Position numbers and translations under genes: made by a program. The notes below the pieces were generated by a model, which did no database searches, was not told where the DNA came from, and saw only the letters and a program-made list of their open reading frames with translations. This document shows positions 33,241 to 44,203 of a stretch of DNA of 64,000 nucleotides, in pieces. Numbering within the stretch: the stretch's first letter is position 1; the number at the start of each line of letters is the position of its first letter. The stretch is from Gonocerus acuteangulatus (lineage: Eukaryota; Arthropoda; Insecta; Hemiptera; Coreidae): contig OX328123.1 in assembly GCA_946811695.1 (NCBI GenBank), forward strand, positions 14,036,162 to 14,100,161. The letters are read 5' to 3'.

Positions 33241-34243
33241 ATATAGTTTTTCATTAAAAAAAAAAAAAAAAAGCGTGAGTAATATCCCGTTGGGGTTGGG
33301 GACTTTCAGTTTCCTGTGTATTGAGGCGCCTAAAGTCCCACTTTTCTACAAGATTTCATTGGACGAATGTTTCATTTATTCTCACCGATCTCACTTCCAC
33401 TACAGCCAATGGTCGGAGCAGAATGGAGCTTGTGTAGGCCCCTTTCAACGTCATCTGATCGTCTTTCTGACGTTAATCGAGGATGAATTTGGGAGGCCTA
33501 GAGCACAGAACCCTCATATTGTATCATATATCACCGGATTTATTTATATGCAGACTGTAATAATCAATAAAGAAATTATTTGAAAAAAATATGCATTCAT
33601 TCCAAAAAACACCAACGATAAAAACCATATGAAAAATCGCTAAAGTGATTCGCAGTTCCTGTGAGCCGGACGTATCTCCGAAGAGAATAAATATAAAGAT
33701 CCAGTAATAATTTAAATTCCATAATCATATGATGTAATATTTGACTATAGCCATTATTTTTACCACATTTTCGCATAATTAAATTCAAAAGTGTACTTTT
33801 GAGCGCGTGGACCTTACTAGCACATATTTGAGGGTAAATACTTCCGCCCTTTTTATGCTAATATGATTATTTTTTTTTTAATCTAATGAAAGTTACTTTA
33901 ACAAGGTCTTTGTTTATTTTTCCTTTAAAAAATATATGAATTTAACGATTCTATTTTAAGTTTTTTCATACGTTATGAGAATGCTTAAGTAAATATGCTT
34001 TTCCCTTTTCTTTAATGTATTAGTTCTCAACAAAGAAAATATTGATACAACATGGTATGGCAATTTGGCAGAAGGAAAGGAGTTTTAAATATTTATAATC
34101 CACATTTAATACAATTTTAAATCGGTTGGATACTGGTTTTTGGCTGACGAAATGGAAATGGAAAATAGTCATTCTGAGTCTATGTCAATGCGCATAACCA
34201 AATCAAGTCAACATTTGTCGCATTACGTGTCTTCAGTACAAAG
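33241..34243. other. Spacer with a moderately GC-rich patch
   Basis: The patch at 33290-33520 is open on the plus strand for about 100 codons but shows no motif, and starts right after an A run at about 33256-33272. It could be a retroposed sequence or an unrecognised repeat. GCAGTTCCTGTGAGCCGGAC near 33652 is a degenerate HLN2 end. Confidence 0.35.
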
Positions 34244-35308
34244 AAGTCCGTCACGCAGGAGCTGCATAACTAAGCACTTTCCTCAGAATTTGGGTTGTGT
34301 AGACTGATTTCCAGAACAATTTGCTGAAAATATCCTACATAAATAAAATAAAAACATGAATAGTTCTCTTTTAATTTTGTAATGAGTAACTGTTCAATTA
34401 TTAATTTGCTTCCAGAGTTATGTTTACACATGGTACCTAATACACTACTTAATAAATACTAAAAACTTCATATTTTCGTCTTTTGATCTGACGCAGGAAC
34501 AGGATACAGTCCCTCTAGTGGGAAATAGCGCTCCTTGCGGCGGCCTTTGTGAACCTACGTCCTTTGGGCTATTCTATTGAAATATATTACAAAGTAAACC
34601 CCCCTTTCCGATTGACCGATTTAGCTCATTTTTACAACACTTCTTTCCCATGAGTTACCCACGACGTATACTGGGTTTCGTTAAAATACAGCAGAAATTA
34701 CGACCGGTATGAGTATATTAGTAATTTGGGTCCGGAGTAAACCCCCCCCCCCCTCCTAATGAACCGATTTAGTTTATTTTTACAACACATTTGTACCTGT
34801 AGATAACCACTACAAATACCGAGCTTTGTCGAAATATAACAAAAATCACGGTTAGTAGTGGCGAATTGGTATTGTGTGTCCGAAGTAAACCCCCCCCCCC
34901 CTCTAATGAACCGATTTAGTTTATTTTTACATCTCACTTTTCTCTCCAGATCACCACTAAGAATACCAAGTTTCGTCGAAATATAAGAAAAATCACGGCT
35001 GGTAGTGGCAAATTGGTATTGTGGGTCCGAAGTAAACCCCCCCTTCTAATGAACCGATTTAGTTTATTTTTACATCTCACTTTTATCTCTAGATCTCCAC
35101 TAAAAGTACCAAGTTTCGTTGAAATATAACCAATATTACGGCTGGCATGGTCAAATTAGTGTTTTGGGTTCGGGGTAAACCCCCCCCCCCCCCCTTCCGG
35201 TGGACCGATTTTGTTGGTTAACGAACTCGTTCAATCGTTTGCTAATTGAACTTTATATACCACGTTTCGTGAAGAAAAAACAAAAACTCTGGCCGCTATT
35301 GTGTTAAC

Positions 35309-35404
<96 letters not shown>

Positions 35405-35525
35405 TTTAACGGAGGTCATTTTCGGTGTCTACTAGGTAGGATCGATAAAGATTTGAAGAAATTTTTCAAAAATTCCGTCATGAGTGCAGCCTCACTAGCT
35501 ACTTTCCTTCGGAGGAAAGTGCTAA
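34244..35525 (+). mobile_element. HLN1 element, copy 6 (longest)
   Basis: Complete: left end GAAGTCCGTCACGCAGGAGC, one more internal repeat than copy 1 (C runs near 34741, 34890, 35036 and 35180), (TA)n of about 90 bp at 35312-35401, hairpin CTTTCCTTCGGAGGAAAG and GTGCTAAA at the end. Confidence 0.65.
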
Positions 35526-35535
35526 AAAAAACCAA

Positions 35536-36110
35536 TAACGAATTAAAACGTTAGGTAAACCGTGACAAAACCCCGTTGAAAAGAACAAAACTAACAATTT
35601 TGAAGTTTTAAGCACTTATTTCTCGGATTGACATTGCCCATCGAAAATTACGTCTATACATTTTTTGGGAGTCTCCCGTGGTCTAGTGGCTAGCGCGCTG
35701 GATTCATAAGCGGGAGATGGTGGGTCCGATCCCCACCGGCGCCAGAAATTTTCTCATCTCAAGGCTCGCTGAGAAAATTCCTGGTTGCACCCTGGATGTC
35801 GGCGCTAATAGCCACGATTTGTTGATGCGCCGTAAACATTTTTATAGGGAATTTAGTAAGCTTTTGAATGGTCATCCTTCCACTTATCCCGATTTCCCAA
35901 CCGTTTTCGAGATATTTTACAAAATAAACGAAAATCCCAAAACTTTTCTTGCCTGTGAATGAAATATTTTATTTCTAGTACTTCCTTAACTCCAAACGGA
36001 ACCAAATTTTACATATTATAGATTAGATGAATATCAAACGTCTGGAACAAGTTTCAACTTAGTTAACCTTTTCTGAAAAACGCAATCTTTCAGAATCAAA
36101 TGTGTAAATA
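35536..36110 (-). mobile_element. HLN2 fragment, diverged, split by SINE-B
   Basis: Complement of HLN2 body phrases: TTAAGCACTTATTTCTC, ATTGACATTGCCC and CCGTTTTCGAGATATT (compare 47639-47785). Neither terminus is seen. Confidence 0.5.
35668..35840 (+). mobile_element. SINE-B, second copy
   Basis: GTCTCCCGTGGTCTAGTGGC, GATTCATAAG, GGTGGGTCCGATCCCCA, then GGATGTCGGCGCTAATAGCC and GCGCCGTAAA. ACATTTTT lies on both sides as a probable target duplication. It has no long A tail. Confidence 0.75.
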
Positions 36111-36119
36111 TAGGCAGAG

Positions 36120-36860
36120 TTTAAATGTAGCAAAAATGCAAGCAGAACCCCACCAAGCAAAAGCCATAACCTGCTGCATGATGTAAATAATAATGAAATC
36201 GTTAATATCATACAACAAATGGATAACAAGAAAGCACCTGGTTTTGATCATATAAATGGAAAAATCTTACATGAAACCTTTGCCGTTATACCAATTATTC
36301 AAACAAACATCTTCAAAGTGCTATTCTCAAGGCAGGAAATACCCCAAACTTGGAAGACAGGTCTGCTAGTAATGATCCCTAAACAAAACTCTGAAGCATA
36401 TCGGCCGCTTAGTATGCTACCTATGTTAGGGAAGGTAATGGATAAGCTTGTAAAAGATCGATTAACTCATTTCTTAATGAAATAATTAATAGCAATCAGT
36501 TTGCATTTAAACCCCAATCAGGCACAATTAAAGCTCTGCAGTTTTTAAAGAACGAGATCCAGGAAACATTTATTTCAAGATCAAATCTAGCTGTTATTAG
36601 CTTAGACATCAAAGGGGCCTTTGACAATGCTTGGATACCAGCTATTCTCTATAATCTCAAAAAATATAACTGCCCAAAAAACCTATACTTATTAGTTCAT
36701 AACTATTTCTAAAACAGACGTTTGACAACAAGAACTAATAATTGTGAAGCGAAGAGACTTCTAAGCAGAGGTACCCCTCAAGGCTCAAGTCTATCCCCAA
36801 TGCTATGGAACATCCCAATCAACACGATTTTTGATATTAACTTAGGCCTATCTATATAGT
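36120..36860 (+). pseudogene. Non-LTR reverse transcriptase fragment
   Basis: Central part of a non-LTR RT, interrupted by stops. NKKAPGFDHINGKIL and TWKTGLLVMIPK are the finger motifs; YRPLSMLPMLGKVMDKLV follows. After a stop at 36482 the same protein continues with NQFAFKPQSGT, SLDIKGAFDNAW (first catalytic Asp), a TAA at about 36712, and RGTPQGSSLSPMLWNI. The YADD box and everything downstream are missing. It looks like an R1/I/Jockey-type element. It might be the upstream part of the family seen at 15860-16722, but they do not overlap, so this cannot be tested here. Confidence 0.8.
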
Positions 36861-36882
36861 AATCCTACATAAGCATTACTGT

Positions 36883-37207
36883 TAGACCGAGAGCTGGCAA
36901 CGCACTTTTCATGATGCACCCTGAAATTTTGCTATAATGTACCTCTTAGGTAGATAAGAAGGTAAACATGTGTTTCCTGGACATACCTTGGAACACCAGG
37001 CATTGGTAAAGATAGTTGGCTTCTGATTAAAACTCTATTTTTCGGAAATATTTTTTTGCACCTTTCCCCTATACGCAGTACCTGGTGTTCCAAGGTATGT
37101 CCCGGAAACACATACACACCTTCTTATCTACCTAAGAGTTATATTATAGCAAAATTTCAAGGTGCATAAAACACTTCACTAAAAGTGCGTTGCCAGCTCT
37201 CGGACTA
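36883..37207. mobile_element. TIR4 element, compact copy
   Basis: Ends TAGACCGAGAGCTGGCAACG and CGTTGCCAGCTCTCGGACTA; arms of about 130 bp including TTTTGCTATAATGTACCTCT and GAACACCAGG. Whole copy 325 bp. Confidence 0.75.
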
Positions 37208-38839
37208 TGTATACATGGCCTATCTTCTCTAGCTCACAATATCCATAACACTTTGATGGTGGGATTTGATATTCGGTAGAAGCTGATATTCTGAGTAGAC
37301 CAGCAGGCAAAGCAGAGAGCATAGCAACGATGCAAACTCAGTAGCCATAGCAAAGTTTTTAGTAATACTCTTTGTCTATCTACGCTTCACTCTATAATTA
37401 GCCTTAGATAGAAGCGGTGTAAACTGATAAAATATAAAATAATTAAACAAAATGGTATGTTTTACAAATTATGTTACTTAACGCCCACTAAGACCAATAT
37501 ACTTTTGGAAGTTTTAATGAAATTGTGTTTCTGTCATACAAATCATCTCTCTATGCGATATTATGTGTATTTCTTCTTTTACGGCTCCCGACATGTCTAA
37601 TTAAGATTTATTTTTCTACGCGCAAAAACTACAGGGGGCCGACTTATAAAAATATTTTTAGGGATTCAAAGTAAAAAATAGTGAGTTTTAAAAGTTGTTT
37701 ACGCTTTTTAGAATCTCGATAACTCAATACTCTGGGAAACTCGACAAGTCTGTCATATTGTTTGGCTTCGAAAAAAGAAACAAAACATAAACACGCACGA
37801 TATTTTCATAAAAAGCTTGTGTAATTTACATTAATAATTTTGCTTATAGACTATTTCAGAGTAGTCTGTTTGTTTACATGTGCTTAAGGGCAAAAAACTG
37901 CGAGGTCATCATTACCTCAATTTCAGAGAAGTGAGTATATAGCTATTTATATTTTAAAAAAAACTAATAATTTTCTTAAATTATTGTGAGGAGGGGGGGG
38001 GGCTCCGCCCCACAAACTAATTTTTGAGGGGCTCGGGCCTACGGAGTCGACACCTATTAATGACAATATGACGACCCAGCTAAACAAAAAAAGGTACGCT
38101 GCCTAATATTCAACAATTCTTAACACTTCTTCGTCTAAAAGAGCAGTGTACTGAATCGTAAGCCGCAGAGAACTAAGTTCGGTTGGCAGGAGCTACTAAA
38201 CTTTAGCGTGTTTTCTGGTTTCACTTGAAAAGTTTGGAACGGAATCTCATAAAATTTCTCCTTCAATGAAACGGAACCAACACTTCAAGTATCCATTCGA
38301 TTGAGCGTATTACAGGAGCATTATTAGGCTCCCTATTGAAACGACTTCAGAATCTTTTTAGAAATATTTAACAATTTATTGGAAAAATTAAAACATTCCT
38401 ATGCAATACTTTTTGTTAACCTCCTCTACTCCAAACATAATAAACATTTATATATCTCAAATTACATAAACAGGGAATTTTTATTTTTTACTTATTTGAT
38501 GTATTCCGCTTCATTGGCAATCAACACAAAGAACAGCATCCTCTGAACCATTCATTCTAGGAAATCAGCATAGATAATGTAATTGTATAACATTTTAACT
38601 GTATAATACTTTGTGTTCTCCGTTAAATTGTACCTAGATCTCTTGAAGTTTAATGTTATTTTTAAGTCAACATTGCTTATTGCCATAAAATAAGATTATA
38701 AAGTCCAGTATTCTTGAGGTAGGTCAGTAAAGTGTTGATGTACTGCAGCTTTGCGTACTCTGTGACTAGGTTTACCATTGGCGAAACATATGTTTACACT
38801 AAGTCAGAGATGATTTTCCGCGCCTTTAATTTTACGTAC
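37208..38839. other. AT-rich stretch, no gene seen
   Basis: A G run and CTCCGCCCC-type phrase near 37988-38010 resembles a transposon end, but I find no partner. Otherwise unremarkable. Confidence 0.4.
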
Positions 38840-39041
38840 CTGTGAGGTCTAAGATAAGGTTTATCTATGTACATATTATTGTCAGGTTCATACATAACCG
38901 TATTGTTTGACAGATTTATTCTCCTGCTAGAGTTACTTTGATTCTCCACTAGTTCAAAACTATATTTTCCCCAGGGAACTTCTTCATGTAGAATGGAATA
39001 CTGATTTGTTCTATTTCTCACACTTTCTATACCAGGAAAGT
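38840..39041 (-). CDS. Candidate host exon, unknown protein
   Basis: On the minus strand an open frame of about 67 codons lies between an acceptor (ATTCTCTGAGCAG) and a strong donor (CACAG|GTACGTA). The peptide is hydrophilic and Asn/Tyr-rich, for example HEEVPWGKYSFELVENQSN and MYEPDNNMYIDKPYLRPH. It is not repetitive and occurs nowhere else in the window. I do not recognise a family; several Tyr in acidic surroundings could suit a cytoplasmic tail, but that is speculation. Length 202 bp. It could be a chance frame, since 67 codons is short. Confidence 0.4.
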
Positions 39042-39519
39042 CTGCTCAGAGAATACGATCCGACGACTATTCATATATTATTATGATAATAATAGTCATC
39101 CATTGAGGTAATTAGAAGTCCAGGAATTCGGCTTAGAGAAAACATCAGATTTTTAGAAAATCTATTTTTTGAACGTTTATGCTCTTTGGCAGCCTTCTTC
39201 GGCTAAAAAATAAATATACACAGAAGAGAACAATCAAAACAGTAAACAAAATTTAAAGTGAGTGTTAAGGCGTGAGCACTTAATACTCCGTGTGGAAAAA
39301 AGAAAAGGCATCAGCCCTATCCTGGCTAGAAAAGGGGTAGTAACCTTTAGATAACCCGTCCTAAAAATCTTAGTTAATTATAATGGGCGTTAAAATTATA
39401 TTATATCATATAGGTAACATTTTTTTATGGGCATATTAAGTAACAAAGGTTTTTTGAACAATTAAACAGTAGTCACTGTAGTACAGCGTGGTGAATTTGG
39501 GACAAACCTATTCTACATA
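39042..39519. other. Spacer with PAL2 fragment
   Basis: 39108-39200 has GGAATTCGGCTTAGAGAAAAC, AGATTTTTAGAAAATCT and GGCAGCCTTCTTCGGC, a one-armed relative of PAL2. Confidence 0.45.
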
Positions 39520-40140
39520 TAGATTTAGATTTTAGAGACAAGGTGCCCGGCTGACCGGGGAACCGCACCGAGGCCTATAAGACCTATTGTGCCACCTGAC
39601 GTGTCGTTCTGTTACAATGTTCAGCTCCGGTATCCTCCTTGGATCATCAATTATCGCCGTCCCAAAGTGCAAATACCTCTTGGCTGCCAGCGTCGTGCAT
39701 CTGCATACAATGTGGTATGGGGTCTCGTCGTCCTCAGAGCACAATCTGCACCATGTTGTATTAGAGAGTCCCATGGAGTAGAGGTGTCTCCGTAGTTTGC
39801 AGTGCCCTGTAATTAGGGCTGTCAGTAGTTTCACCTTGCTTCTACATAGCTTAAGCAGTGAATCCGTTCTTTTCTTATCCGCAAAGACCATAAATTGCTT
39901 CGCCTGTCTCTGGGTAGCACTTCTGCTCCATTTCCTCTTGTGTTCAGCTTCAGCCCACCTACGGATGCTCAATCTGGCAACAGCCGGTGCAATTCCACAT
40001 ATTGGTTCTGGTGAAAAAGGTGTCATGGATGCTCCTATATTAGCCAATTCATCAGCCTTCTCATTCCCAGGTATGCCAGAGTGCCCTGGTACCCACTCTA
40101 GTTTGACCCCGTTTTTCCTGCCTAGATATTCTACATATAT
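39520..40140 (-). pseudogene. R1/I-like non-LTR ORF2 fragment (RNase H end and C-terminus)
   Basis: Minus-strand frame open from the truncation near 40140 to the stop at about 39532. The first residues are the last motif of RNase H: WVPGHSGIPGNEKADELA, encoded at about 40050-40100. Next come LLTALITGHCKLRRHL and a zinc-knuckle-like CRLCSEDDETPYHIVCRC, the arrangement seen in insect R1/I-type ORF2 C-termini. The upstream RT and endonuclease are missing through 5' truncation. About 90 bp of GC-rich C-terminal tail leads to an AATCTAAATCTA-type 3' end. Confidence 0.8.
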
Positions 40141-40964
40141 ATGCTTATATATTTGTCTGAGAACTAACAGACATCTATATAGGTATGTATTTGTCTCCTC
40201 GCACGTTTTGGGCTAAGTTCGACCCTTTGCTATCAGTTAAATGAAAATATCTTAGCTTTTTAGGTTTCTACCAATTTCACCTTACTGTACTAATGGGACC
40301 CTATTTTACGATAAGTAAAAAAAATTAAAAGAGAACACCCACGTAGTAGGTAAAATCGAGGAAGATGTGAAGACATTTTTCAAAACTTCTTTCAAGAGTA
40401 AAACCTCAATAGCTACATTCCTACTATGTAAGTTAAGGACCGTGGGTGAAAAAAAGGTAGAAAAACTGCACTTTATATTTTGCCGGAGCACATTTGCCTA
40501 GGAGTTCCTGCATATCATTCGGGATGTCTTTGGCAGTCTGTCAGTATGTGTTTAATCGTAAGAAATTAGGGAATATATTTATATAGAAATCACCTTTAAA
40601 ATGGTTTAATCGTTTTAAAAATACTGGATCGAAATAAGTTGAACTAAAGAATTCACAATAATGGTTATAGTGAAATAAGTCATAAGAAGAACCTAAACGG
40701 GTAGTTATAAAAGTAATTATGCGGTGCTAATAGTGCCACGGGTGGAGTGCATTAAATGCAGTTTATAGCATGCAGATTTACGATAATGACTTGGCAACCA
40801 AACCATTTCCACACCATTTAGCTATAGAGATGAAAACCTCCTGTCAACGGCATATAAACTGGTAATTATATCGCATTTATAAATGACAATTTATTTATAA
40901 TTCGTATTTAAACAATTATCTATTCAGGAATAATATTGAAGATAAGGGAATACTTTATTCTTAA
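40141..40964. other. Spacer with HLN1-like tail fragment
   Basis: 40355-40435 (TCGAGGAAGATGTGAAGACA, AACCTCAATAGCTACATTCC) is a diverged piece of the HLN1 hairpin side. Rest AT-rich. Confidence 0.4.
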
Positions 40965-41345
40965 CTAGCTGTTACCCAGTGTGCCATGCTACACCTACTT
41001 TCTGCCTATGACTCTCCCTGAATCAAGATCTACTTGATGCCAAGTTGTCTATACCCAGTTACGAAAATCGGTCAAACGATGTTAATTTGTTTTAGTTCAT
41101 AATGATACCGGCAGAGGCCAGCACAACAGCACTTCATCTAACAGCCGACAGAGGCCAGTAGAAGAGCCTGCGAGTAGATCATTTCAAAGGAATAGCAAGC
41201 GCTCCTTAGTTAGACAGTGACTGTTGAAATAAACTGCATTATATGATTTTATAATGATGTAAAGTCATCAATGAGTTCGAGTTATTCTAATTATCAGAAA
41301 CATCAACAAATAAATTTGAGACATTATTCAAAATGGCTGTCGATT
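40965..41345 (-). mobile_element. Helitron-like (HEL3), copy 2
   Basis: Reverse copy beginning CTAGCTGTTACCCAGTGTGC. The interior matches copy 1 (GACAGTGACTGTTGAAATAA, ACATTATTCAAAATGGC). The host base next to the CTAG end is again T on the element strand. Confidence 0.45.
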
Positions 41346-41640
<295 letters not shown>

Positions 41641-42032
41641 ATTTATGTATATAGAAAACACCTTTATAATGTTCTAATCGTTTTAAAAGTACTTGTTCAA
41701 AATAACCTTAAATAAAGAATCACAATAATGGTTATAGTGAAATAAGTCATAAGAATTTTATAGTGAAATAAGTCATAAGAATTTCATTTCATAATATTCT
41801 AATACATTATATGATAGTCGAGTGTCCCAAGTAAATTTGTTTTACGCGGATATATATTTTAACAGGATAAATTAAATGAGTAAGATAGTTGCTTTAAGAG
41901 AAAGAGTTATGAAAATAGAGAAGAGGGTAAATTGAGCCAAAAAAGTTTATTTTTTTTTAGTTGAAATAAAACAAAATAATATTTTTTTCTTTTATCAAAA
42001 CGAATAATTTATTTTTAGGTCCAAGTTTACGG
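41641..42032. other. AT-rich spacer
   Basis: A 25-bp local duplication (AATTTTATAGTGAAATAAGT type) at about 41735-41783. No gene. Confidence 0.45.
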
Positions 42033-42250
42033 GATGAGGTTAGCTCATTGGTAGATCACGAGACTAATCAACTGGAGGACCTGAGTTTTAAACCCGGGCG
42101 AGCACTAAATATTTTTATCGCCTCTTGAGGGTGGGACTCAGGGTTCCAAACCGTCCCTAGGCTCATTCAGCCTTTAATTAATCTATAAACGGGTACAAAG
42201 GGAATTCCCTGCACAGGGAAAAATCAGGCTGCCGGAGCATAGTTCTGACT
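42033..42250 (+). mobile_element. SINE-A, diverged copy
   Basis: ATGAGGTTAGCTCATTGGTA, GACTAATCAACTGGAGGACC, then TTCAGCCTTTAATTAATCTA and GCCGGAGCATAGTTCTGACT; more diverged than the copy right after it. Confidence 0.7.
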
Positions 42251-42303
42251 TTTTTTTTTTTTTATTATCAATAGCATTAAAGAAACATATATAGACAAAT
42301 ATG

Positions 42304-42600
42304 GGGGCGAGGTTAGCTCAGTGGTACTGGACTCATATGCTGGAGGACCTGAGTTCAAATCCCGAGCAAGCACTAAAGAGTTTTTTTTTCTTGTGTCTTC
42401 ACCAACCCAGCCTTTAATTAATTTAATAATGGGTACCTTGGTGCTAATTACTCTAGCATTCGAAGCACCAAGGGGAAAATCAGGCGGCCGGAGCATAGTA
42501 CTGACCACACTATCTCCCTAGTGTGCCGTATGGTCATGAGTCAGATACCTCTATAGTATCTGCCCCTCAGGACGCACGTGGCCTGTTACGGGACTGATTT
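42304..42600 (+). mobile_element. SINE-A, full copy
   Basis: GCGAGGTTAGCTCAGTGGTA (box A), GAGTTCAAATCCCGAGCAAG (box B), body as in the 3954 copy, and end GGCCTGTTACGGGACTGATT. Five bases are missing in the D-arm region relative to the 3954 copy (AGAGC). Confidence 0.8.
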
Positions 42601-42751
42601 TTTCTTTTTTTTTTTTTTCTATATAGACAAAAAGACAATTTTTTCCCCCGAAATGATGGAATCAGGTTATAAGAAATTTAGATGTACGAAACATGTAAAT
42701 TTAATGCAGTTCCTAGTAGGAGTGTTTGCTTTTCACATATGAATAGTTGTA

Positions 42752-42915
42752 AAATCCAGCTCACTCTCTAAGGCTTTACTCGCTCCAGCTTGGAATAAAC
42801 TCCTAACGTTCCAGATTCCTATTCGCAGATTATTGCTTGGGTCCTTCCTTAGTCTTCGTCTATTTCTACTTTTGGAAGTGCTTATTCTGCTCTTATTCTT
42901 TTCCACTAGTGGCAT
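42752..42915 (-). pseudogene. RTE-like ORF, N-terminal endonuclease fragment
   Basis: The minus strand encodes a basic leader and LRIGIWNVRSLFQAGASKAL, the first motif of an APE-type endonuclease (the Asn of WNVRSL is a catalytic residue). It ends at the target duplication. Upstream on this strand, to about 43105, is G-rich 5' leader sequence. Confidence 0.7.
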
Positions 42916-43105
42916 TGGCTGGGCCCCCCCCCCCCCCCAGATGCGAATGGGCCCCTATGGGGACTTTTTTTAAAGAAACCTCTGCCATTTTATGGAGTTT
43001 GGTTGAAACTGCTATCTCGTTTCCTGGCTGTTTTTGACAGCTGGTACGCCACCCCCTTGCTAACCCTCCTCCTTTTTCAAACGGGCTTGGGACCGTCTTT
43101 GGCTG

Positions 43106-43854
43106 TCGCCGGGGCTCTGGAAGAATTCCTGCGTGCTGCAAGAGAACTTGGACTGGATGTAAATGTGGAGAAGACGGTCTATATGAAGTCAGCAACGTCA
43201 GAAGAAGCCCACGAAGAAGTTGTCGTCTTTGGAGAGTACTCTTTTGCAAGATCCAAAGAATTCAAATATCTAGGCAGCAAGCTGACAGAAAATAATGAAA
43301 TACCAGCTGATATAAAGGCGAGAATTGCTGCTGGAAACAGATATTTCTTTGGACTGCAGAGAGTACTCAAGTATAAAAGGTTGTCCAGAAATGCAAAGGC
43401 CCTTGTATATAGAAGTATCCTGAGGCCAACAGTCACCTATGGCAGTGAGGCATGGACCCTAACATCAGAGTCAATGCGTGTGCCGAGAGTGTGGGAGCTA
43501 AAGGTTCTGCGGCGGATTTATGGGCCTGTGAAGATCGGTGAGCAGTGGAGGATTAGGAGCAACCAAGAGCTGCGGGATCTTTATGCAGACCCGGACATAG
43601 TGGCAAACATTAAGACTGGGCGGCTGCGATGGCTTGGCCATGTTGAAAGGATGGGACCTACACGACTCCCCCGGAAACTCCTGTACGGCAAGCCTGGAGG
43701 AGGACGGAGGCGAGGGAAGCCCCGTCTTCGCTGGCTGGACGACGTCGAAAAAGACCTGACGGCTCTGGGGATCAGCCGTTGGAGGAGATTCGCTGCCGAC
43801 TGGGGAGAATGGAAGAAGCTGCTAGCAGAGGCCATGGTCCTTCATGGACTTTAG
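43106..43854 (+). pseudogene. RTE-like ORF, C-terminal part of reverse transcriptase
   Basis: Open frame from the inversion junction to TAG 43852. It starts just after where the YADD box would be: LRAARELGLDVNVEKTVYM. It then has FKYLGSKLTE, LVYRSILRPTVTYGSEAWTL, ELKVLRRIYGPVK, RLRWLGHVERM and LRWLDDVEKDL, the conserved order of RTE-clade C-termini. Codons upstream of 43106 in the same frame come from the inverted 5' leader and are not native. No internal stops; GC content well above the flanks. Confidence 0.85.
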
Positions 43855-43916
43855 CGCCCACCAGTAAGTAAGTAAGTATGAATAGTTGTAGAAATTCAAA
43901 TAAATAAAATTCATTG

Positions 43917-44203
43917 CCGTTTTATTTGCTTGCTGAAATATTTGCTAATGCCAGAGCGTTTTATTTGCTTGCTGAAATATTTGCTAATGCCAGAGCGTTT
44001 TATTTGCTTGCTGAAATATTTGCTAATGCCAGAGCGTTTTATTTGCTTGCTGAAATATTTGCTAATGCCAGAGCGTTTTATTTGCTTGCTGAAATATTTG
44101 CTAATCCCAGATCGTTTTATTTGCTTGCTGAAATATTTGCTGATGCCAGAGCGTTTTATTTGCTTGCTGAAATATTTGCTAATGCCACAGCGTTTTATTT
44201 GTT
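43917..44203. repeat. 39-bp tandem repeat, about seven copies
   Basis: Unit contains GCGTTTTATTTGCTTGCTGA and AATATTTGCTAATGCCAGA. Period divisible by three, so all frames without stops stay open; these frames are artefacts. Confidence 0.95.

Larger units (their letters stand above)
42752..43877 (+). mobile_element. RTE-like non-LTR insertion with inverted 5' part (twin-primed)
   Basis: Bounded by a 13-bp exact duplication ATGAATAGTTGTA (42739-42751, 43878-43890). The left part, about 42752-43105, is in reverse and carries the element's 5' region and the start of its endonuclease. The right part, about 43106-43877, is in sense and carries the RT C-terminus and an AGTA-repeat 3' end. The middle of the element is missing. 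This is the structure left by twin priming. Confidence 0.8.

Noticed and set aside
33275..33583. 102-codon plus-strand frame
   Set aside because: No motif, no good splice sites or start, and it sits next to an A run; left as an unexplained patch.
2465..35419. Many Tyr-Ile repeat peptides
   Set aside because: Translations of (TA)n microsatellites.
2105..39041. Joining the candidate exons into one gene model
   Set aside because: The intron phases of consecutive candidates do not match, and there is no recognised protein family to guide a join.
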